Shown here piece after piece: positions 30,022 to 34,103 of a DNA stretch of 34,103 nucleotides (positions are counted from its first letter, which is position 1; each line of letters begins with the position of its first letter). Below the pieces are notes generated by a model. The model made no database searches, had not been told where the DNA came from, and saw only the letters and a program-made list of their open reading frames with translations. The stretch is from positions 1-34,103 of the IMG/VR virus record IMGVR_UViG_3300023179_000299. One strand, 5' to 3'. Origin of the DNA: a virus. Both the position numbers and the translations under genes were made by a program.

Positions 30022-30470
30022 TTCGCTCAGACGCCAAAGCACTTGAAGCTCGCATCATGGCAAAGCTCGAAAAGTTCTTGCCTGACAGCGAGAAGATTCC
30101 TCCTGTTTTGCACAGAATTGGTGCTTTGTTGCGCACTGAAATGATTATGAACGCCACGAGAAAGAACATTGTGGACACTGGAGCGCTGAAGAACTCTATC
30201 AACTATGAGATCGAAGGCACGACAGTTTCAGTCGGTTCTTTTGGTGTTCCTTACGCGAAGTATCACGAGTTTGGCGCGAATCTTGGGCCAGCAGGAATGA
30301 GGGCCATGTTCGCTGCCATGAGAGCAAGAAGGTCAAGTTCAGCAAAACGATACAAAGACAAAAACGTCGTGGTCAATCAAACATTGCGTCCTCGACCGTT
30401 TGTCAGACCAGCCTTTCAAAGTAAACTGAGTCAGGTCAGAAGAATCCTTGCAGAATACGGAGCGCTGTGA
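30018..30470 (+). CDS. HK97 gp10-like head-tail joining/tail completion protein
   Basis: 150 residues; ATG 30018 overlaps the preceding stop (ATGA). Signature elements are NIVDTGALKNSI, VPYAKYHEFG and RPRPFVRPAF, the typical order for gp10-like/virion morphogenesis proteins. An Arg/Ser-rich insert (MRARRSSSAKRYKDK) lies in between. It acts at the neck or tail end during assembly. Confidence 0.88.
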   Translation: MIRSDAKALEARIMAKLEKFLPDSEKIPPVLHRIGALLRTEMIMNATRKNIVDTGALKNSINYEIEGTTVSVGSFGVPYAKYHEFGANLGPAGMRAMFAAMRARRSSSAKRYKDKNVVVNQTLRPRPFVRPAFQSKLSQVRRILAEYGAL

Positions 30471-30910
30471 TGCCAGTTGCATATGACTCAGACATTCTCG
30501 ACGCACTGGAGATTCAGCTCAAGACTCTTACCTGGGCAAAAGTCGTTGAGACGGAAAACATTCGTATTGCTTTTTCCGAACTCGGTGAGCACGAAGTGCC
30601 TTACATTCAGGTCTACGACAACGGTCAAGTCTTTGAGCATCAGCGAGGCGAAGTGTTGACACGATGGCAGGTGGCCGTTGAACTTGTCCTCCGGTCGGCT
30701 TCAGAGAACCAAGTCAACATGAGAACGCTGCTCGACAAGCGCCAAGAAGTTGAACAGTGCATCGGTTCCAAAGTGAACCTTGGCATTCCAGGCGTGGTCA
30801 ATGTGCTTTATCTTAGCAACACGCCAGACATTCAGATTGTGAAGCCGTTCTATGTGACTACGCTGCTCTTTGAGGTGGTTTACCGCAAACGGTATGTGTC
30901 TGAATGTTGA
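30470..30910 (+). CDS. Tail terminator/neck protein (predicted)
   Basis: 146 residues from ATG 30470. A GTG at 30467 is one codon longer and overlaps the previous stop. The alpha/beta layout (DILDALEIQLKTL, VPYIQVYDNGQ, WQVAVELVLR, LFEVVYRKRY) matches gpU-like tail terminators in size and secondary structure. The position between the gp10-like and tail-tube genes supports this. The call is mostly positional. Confidence 0.7.
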   Translation: MPVAYDSDILDALEIQLKTLTWAKVVETENIRIAFSELGEHEVPYIQVYDNGQVFEHQRGEVLTRWQVAVELVLRSASENQVNMRTLLDKRQEVEQCIGSKVNLGIPGVVNVLYLSNTPDIQIVKPFYVTTLLFEVVYRKRYVSEC

Positions 30911-30912
30911 TG

Positions 30913-30970
30913 TGATACGCTCTCAAATGACCTTCGCTCAAAGACTGAGCTTCGCTTTATGTTTTGGAGG
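30913..30970 (+). promoter_or_regulatory. Extended -10 promoter and hairpin leader of the tail-tube gene
   Basis: TG-a-TACGCT (30913-30921) is an extended -10 box nearly identical to the one before the capsid gene (GTGATAC, A or G, CT). No good -35 is visible. A GCTCA/TGAGC hairpin (30936-30950) and the ribosome site TTTTGGAGGA follow, again as at the capsid gene. Confidence 0.5.
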
Positions 30971-30975
30971 ACAAA

Positions 30976-32214
30976 ATGTCGAAGAATTATGCCTCAATTT
31001 ATGCAAACACTGGTGACAGCTCGGCGCTGAACCAACGCTTTTATCTCAAAGAAGAAGTCATAAAAGGAACGATGGCCATTCCAGCAGCCGCTGATTACTT
31101 CTTTGCATTGTCTGGCGGCTCCATCAGCTTCAGCCAGCCAATCACATCGTCGCCTCACCGTTCTGGACGCCACAACAACAACACCATCAAGGAAAAGAAA
31201 GCCCTTGAATGGTCGCTGCCAACGATGGTCAACATCAACACAGCCGCTGCACAAGGAACAGGCGCTCTTGAGCCTGCACTGCGCGTTCTCTGGAAGTCGC
31301 TGCTTGGTCATGAAACAGTTCCCGGTGCTGTTGTTTATGACTCCGCTCAAGATCCAAGCGTCACGTTCAGTATTTTCGAAATTGGAGACAAGTGGGCCAA
31401 ACAGGCTTTCGGCTGCTTTGTGGACTCTTGCGAAATCTCTCTTCCAGGCGACGGTCAATCGCAGTTGAGCTGGTCTGGTATGGGAGTTGAATCGTATCTG
31501 GTAGGAATTGGCAAATCGACTGTTGATAACGACGGCGGCCAGACAGTCACTGTTCAGCCTGGCGAAGGCAAACGCTTTCCAGTTGGCGCTCGTGTGATGT
31601 TGGTTGAAGCTGACGGATCAACTCGTTCGGCTGACACTGTTGCAGGCTCAGCTCGAAAAGTTGTCTCTGTCTCTGGCGACGTTGTGACTCTCGATGGCGC
31701 TGCTTTGGCTGACGCTGACGGCTCATCGACTCCTGTTTATCTATGCTACTTCGAACCTGTTTTGACTGGCAGCGAAGGCATCGACAATCCACAAACTGGC
31801 TTGCAAGGCACGTTCACAAGCTCCAGCATTCCAGGCAATCCTTGCATCCGTTCGGCTACTATTTCTGTCGCCAACGGGCATGAAGTGGTAAACTACTGCT
31901 GGGGAACAGACGCTGCTTCTGGTTCAATCTTCGTTCCAGCAAGCCGTTTGGAAGTCAGCGTTTCAATCGAACTGAACCTGAACCACGACCTTGTTCAGTT
32001 CTACAACTCGGTTCAGCAGTTCGAAGCTCAGGACCTGAACTTCAAGCTTGGCGATACAGCGTTGCGCTTCTTGGAAATCGACCTGCCAAAGGTCATCTTC
32101 CAGGTGCCTTCAATCGACGTGCCTGAAACTGGTTCGATTCCTGTCTCGTTTGAAGGAACGGCTTACCAAAGCGCACTTGACGCTGCTGATGAAATCGTGG
32201 TGTCATACCAGTAA
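30976..32214 (+). CDS. Major tail tube protein
   Basis: 412 residues from ATG 30976 behind GGAGGA. It is strand-rich throughout (NQRFYLKEEVIKGTMAIP start, with FVDSCEISLPGDGQSQLSWSG as a tube-domain strand pair). A possible inserted domain (VGARVMLVEADGSTRSADTV) lies in the middle, as expected for long tube subunits. Its promoter, ribosome site and strong terminator, plus the tail chaperone and tape measure directly after it, support the major tail protein call. It polymerises around the tape measure. Confidence 0.85.
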   Translation: MSKNYASIYANTGDSSALNQRFYLKEEVIKGTMAIPAAADYFFALSGGSISFSQPITSSPHRSGRHNNNTIKEKKALEWSLPTMVNINTAAAQGTGALEPALRVLWKSLLGHETVPGAVVYDSAQDPSVTFSIFEIGDKWAKQAFGCFVDSCEISLPGDGQSQLSWSGMGVESYLVGIGKSTVDNDGGQTVTVQPGEGKRFPVGARVMLVEADGSTRSADTVAGSARKVVSVSGDVVTLDGAALADADGSSTPVYLCYFEPVLTGSEGIDNPQTGLQGTFTSSSIPGNPCIRSATISVANGHEVVNYCWGTDAASGSIFVPASRLEVSVSIELNLNHDLVQFYNSVQQFEAQDLNFKLGDTALRFLEIDLPKVIFQVPSIDVPETGSIPVSFEGTAYQSALDAADEIVVSYQ

Positions 32215-32240
32215 GCAACAAGAGCAATGTTTCCTTTCTG

Positions 32241-32271
32241 ACTCGATGGCCTTTGGCTGTCGAGTTTTTTT
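32241..32271 (+). terminator. Intrinsic terminator after the tail-tube gene
   Basis: An 11-bp stem with two wobble pairs, ACTCGATGGCC (32241-32251) with GGCTGTCGAGT (32255-32265), a TTT loop and a run of seven T. A TATGCT word at 32275 may be the -10 box for the next genes, with TTGGCT 16 bases upstream inside the stem. Confidence 0.9.
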
Positions 32272-32320
32272 GTTTATGCTAAGAGCGCACAAGAGTGCAT
32301 CAACCAAGAAGGAAGTCATC

Positions 32321-32773
32321 ATGGCAATCAACTTGTCTGCTATTCAAGACTCGGTTTTCACGTTCATCTCATCCAAAGACTCGGCAATTGGTAATCCGCA
32401 AAATTATGCGGCATACTTGGAATCGCTTGATGAGTCGTTGCTGGCGCTGAATGGCGAACCGACACGCTTCCATCTCGCGGTTTCGTCAAAGCTCAAGGAC
32501 GTGCTCGCTGCGAAAGACGGTCTGACCTCAATCGCAATGAAAGCCAAGGATGGCGGTGACATTCCACTTTATTCGCTGATGTACCAGCAAGTTCGCATTG
32601 CTCTCAAAGACATCAAAACTGGCGCTGAATCAATGTTCCGTAAAGGTGCTGACGGTCACGCAGCCGATGACCTTATGGCTGCCTTAGCTGCAAACGACAT
32701 CTTGCCTGAGCTGTTTGCTGCATTGCAGAACAAACAACAAAACCGGAGTCCTGAAATCGCAAAAAAAGACTAA
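32321..32773 (+). CDS. Tail assembly chaperone, short form (gpG-like)
   Basis: 150 residues from ATG 32321, behind AAGGA. The protein is helical (DSVFTFISSKDSAIGNPQNY start, LPELFAALQNKQQ near the end). It matches the usual position of gpG between tail-tube and tape-measure genes. The frame stops four codons after GCA, in an A-rich slippery run, from which a -1 shift enters the next frame. In lambda and many other long-tailed phages the short and long forms bind the tape measure during tail assembly and are absent from the virion. Confidence 0.85.
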   Translation: MAINLSAIQDSVFTFISSKDSAIGNPQNYAAYLESLDESLLALNGEPTRFHLAVSSKLKDVLAAKDGLTSIAMKAKDGGDIPLYSLMYQQVRIALKDIKTGAESMFRKGADGHAADDLMAALAANDILPELFAALQNKQQNRSPEIAKKD

Positions 32774-32819
32774 GCGCACTTCTTGAGTTGACCTTTGCTG
32801 ACCATGCAAAGCTCAAGAA
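32761..32819 (+). promoter_or_regulatory. Programmed -1 ribosomal frameshift signal
   Basis: The zero-frame codons GCA AAA AAA GAC TAA contain the slippery run A-AAA-AAA (32761-32767). Twelve bases later a stem of 8 bp (TTCTTGAG 32780-32787 with CTCAAGAA 32812-32819) is extended by 6 bp (CTTTGC 32793-32798 with GCAAAG 32806-32811). It has a five-base bulge on one side only. After the shift the frame is open without a stop into the downstream domain. Confidence 0.85.
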
Positions 32820-33234
32820 AGAAGGACGCAACTTCGATTGCAACGGCTGCAAGGTCGCCAAGCTCAGACGCTGCCAAGAGGACAGGTGGGATTTCACCGA
32901 CAAGGACGCCAACATCTTTCCGATGTACGTTCATCAAGGCGGTGAGCTTTATGGCTTCTGTCCTGCCAAGGCGACTTGGGATTCATGGACGGTGACGATG
33001 TACCGCGCTCTTGTTTGTGCTGTGGCCACTGGAGCACAATGGAACTCTGGAGGCATCTCGGAACAGCCGGAATGGTGGATTGACCTGCTATCATGGTTCT
33101 CGACGCGCTATGATATGAGCAACTTCAGCCACAAGGCTAGAATGGTGCTAGGCGATGGCGACAAAGCCAAGACTCAAGGAGTGAGCAAGAATGGCAATCA
33201 GCAAAGACCAGTTAACCGTCGAGGTCGTTCTTGA
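32767..33234 (+). CDS. Tail assembly chaperone, frameshift extension (gpGT-like T domain)
   Basis: The -1 frame is open from the slippery site, giving 155 residues attached to the first 149 of the short form, 304 in all. The only in-frame start-like codon before the domain is TTG 32788, without a proper ribosome site, so separate translation is unlikely. Early in the domain is a Cys cluster, FDCNGCKVAKLRRC, possibly metal-binding. Next comes a Trp-rich helix (PEWWIDLLSWF), and the tail is basic. The T domain recruits tail-tube subunits in lambda. The end overlaps the tape measure start by 44 bases. Confidence 0.85.
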   Translation, partial: RLSALLELTFADHAKLKKEGRNFDCNGCKVAKLRRCQEDRWDFTDKDANIFPMYVHQGGELYGFCPAKATWDSWTVTMYRALVCAVATGAQWNSGGISEQPEWWIDLLSWFSTRYDMSNFSHKARMVLGDGDKAKTQGVSKNGNQQRPVNRRGRS

Positions 33235-34103
33235 TTCCTCCGGTGCCATCAAAGGCATCAAAGACCTAGAAGGCCAATTCGTTTCCTTTGATAAAGTAGT
33301 TTCACAAACCTCCAAGACAACCGACAAGGCTAATCAATCGACTGGCAAAGTTGGCGACGCTTTCTCTGGATTGTCGGCAACGCTTTCCAAGGCTGCCTTG
33401 CCTTTGCTCGCTGTGCAGACAGCAGTGAATGCTGTCACGCAGGTCTTCGGCGCTCTGTCCAACACACTCGGTTCATTTGTCGATGATTACGCTGCTGCCG
33501 AGCGCGCTCAAACGCTACTGACGCAGGCCATTGAAAACTCAAACGGTCGCATTCAGAACAGTGCTGATGCTTGGGGTGCTTACCTTGACCAGCTTCAAGA
33601 AGTGAAAGCTGTTGATGCTGATGTTCTTCGAGGTCTTGTCGCACAAGCCGTCCAAATGGGCTTCAGTGAAGCGCAAATCAAGTCTCTAGTAGAAGCGTCC
33701 ATTGGCTTGTCAAAAGTGACTGGCGACTCTCTCGATGGCGCGTTTCAAAAACTGATTGGAACAACACGAGGAATGGCTCGTGGCCTGACAGCGATGGTGC
33801 CTGAGCTTCAGAATCTGACAGAAGAACAGCTTCGTTCAGGAGATGCTTTTGCCATTGTTGCAGGCAAATACAAATCTGCTGCTGACGGTGCTGGCTCTTA
33901 CACATACTCGGTCAAGCAGGCTGGACTTGCTGCCGGAGAATTGAGCGAAGATGTCGGCAAGCTGATTGTTGAATCAATCAACCTCAAAGGCGCAATGGAC
34001 GCAGCGACTAGCGTCATCAACGGCGTTCGTGGTGCGATTGCTGCTGTTGATATGGAAGCACTGTCCAAGAGCTTCAAAGAGTTCATCTCTGTCGCTGGCC
34101 CGA
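33191..34103 (+). CDS. Tape measure protein, N-terminal part (runs off window)
   Basis: Open from ATG 33191, eight bases after AAGGAG, to the window end (304 codons seen). The N-terminus (MAISKDQLTVEVVLDSSGAI, then KGIKDLEGQF) is the usual strand-plus-helix start of tape measures. It is followed by a hydrophobic stretch (ALPLLAVQTAVNAV) and long Ala-rich helices (DDYAAAERAQTLLTQAIE, LRGLVAQAVQMG, FSEAQIKSLVEASI). The protein sets tail length and is ejected with the DNA. The remaining length is outside the window. Confidence 0.9.
   Translation, partial: MAISKDQLTVEVVLDSSGAIKGIKDLEGQFVSFDKVVSQTSKTTDKANQSTGKVGDAFSGLSATLSKAALPLLAVQTAVNAVTQVFGALSNTLGSFVDDYAAAERAQTLLTQAIENSNGRIQNSADAWGAYLDQLQEVKAVDADVLRGLVAQAVQMGFSEAQIKSLVEASIGLSKVTGDSLDGAFQKLIGTTRGMARGLTAMVPELQNLTEEQLRSGDAFAIVAGKYKSAADGAGSYTYSVKQAGLAAGELSEDVGKLIVESINLKGAMDAATSVINGVRGAIAAVDMEALSKSFKEFISVAGP

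Noticed and set aside
32788-33234. Independent gene starting at TTG 32788
   Set aside because: There is no proper ribosome site, and the frame is open back to the slippery run, so a frameshift product explains it better.
1-34103. tRNA genes, integrase, phage repressor or insertion sequences
   Set aside because: Looked for cloverleaf-like repeats, tyrosine or serine recombinase motifs, CI-like repressors and transposase motifs in the gaps and proteins; none could be supported.

Overview
The window looks like a contiguous piece of a tailed double-stranded DNA phage, or a prophage copy of one, with a long-tail HK97-type virion. The evidence is a recognisable late block of small and large terminase, HK97-type portal, prohead protease, major capsid protein, head-tail connectors, tail-tube protein, tail-assembly chaperone with a -1 frameshift, and tape measure. 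A Gram-negative host is suggested by a phage-encoded lipoprotein with a lipobox and by an amidase endolysin without a wall-binding domain. I cannot name the host. No integrase, lysogeny repressor, tRNA, CRISPR array or insertion sequence was recognised. Genes are tightly packed, with many ATGA or GTGA stop/start overlaps. The longest non-coding stretch is about 170 bases (13720-13889), and it appears to be a regulatory region.

Layout. (1) 1-5569, plus strand: the end of a fibre-like structural protein, a lipoprotein, two small minus-strand genes, a three-gene membrane cassette closed by a terminator, then a small unknown gene and a metallophosphoesterase with an HTH-like N-terminus. (2) 5570-11340, minus strand, the early block: RusA resolvase, about a dozen small accessory proteins (a Lar-like zinc ribbon, a winged-helix protein, three paralogous MKRSEM/MKKSEM proteins and two very short genes of 52 and 37 codons), SSB, Red-beta-type annealing protein Bet, and a RecE/Cas4-like exonuclease. 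The last three plus RusA form a complete single-strand annealing recombination set. One plus-strand gene (5943-6140) sits inside this block. (3) 11433-16184, mostly plus: a small membrane protein and amidase, a ParB-domain/DNA methyltransferase fusion, a regulatory region with repeated operator-like sequences, and a lambda O-like replication initiator carrying iterons inside its coding sequence. Next come a possible helicase loader, an unknown gene and a winged-helix protein. Two minus genes (16075-16808) follow. (4) 16885 to the end, plus: the packaging, head and tail genes. A CsrA-like gene lies between terminase and portal. About 5 kb of fibre/adhesin-like genes lie between the major capsid gene and the connectors.

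How it fits together. A divergent region at 11341-11432 separates the leftward early genes from the rightward genes. Six early or regulatory genes share an unusually long ribosome-site word, GGAGGCAC. The two most abundant virion proteins (capsid and tail tube) instead share TTTTGGAGGA behind extended -10 promoters and hairpin leaders. Late transcription is punctuated by four intrinsic terminators, at 3977, 24009, 28329 and 32241. The left edge (fibre end) and right edge (tape measure) suggest that the remaining tail genes lie outside the window.

The points most worth following up are the intragenic origin iterons, the CsrA-like protein together with the GGAGGCAC ribosome sites, the OOP-like short antisense transcript unit at 13768-13869, the frameshift signal at 32761-32819, and the capsid-adjacent fibre cluster.
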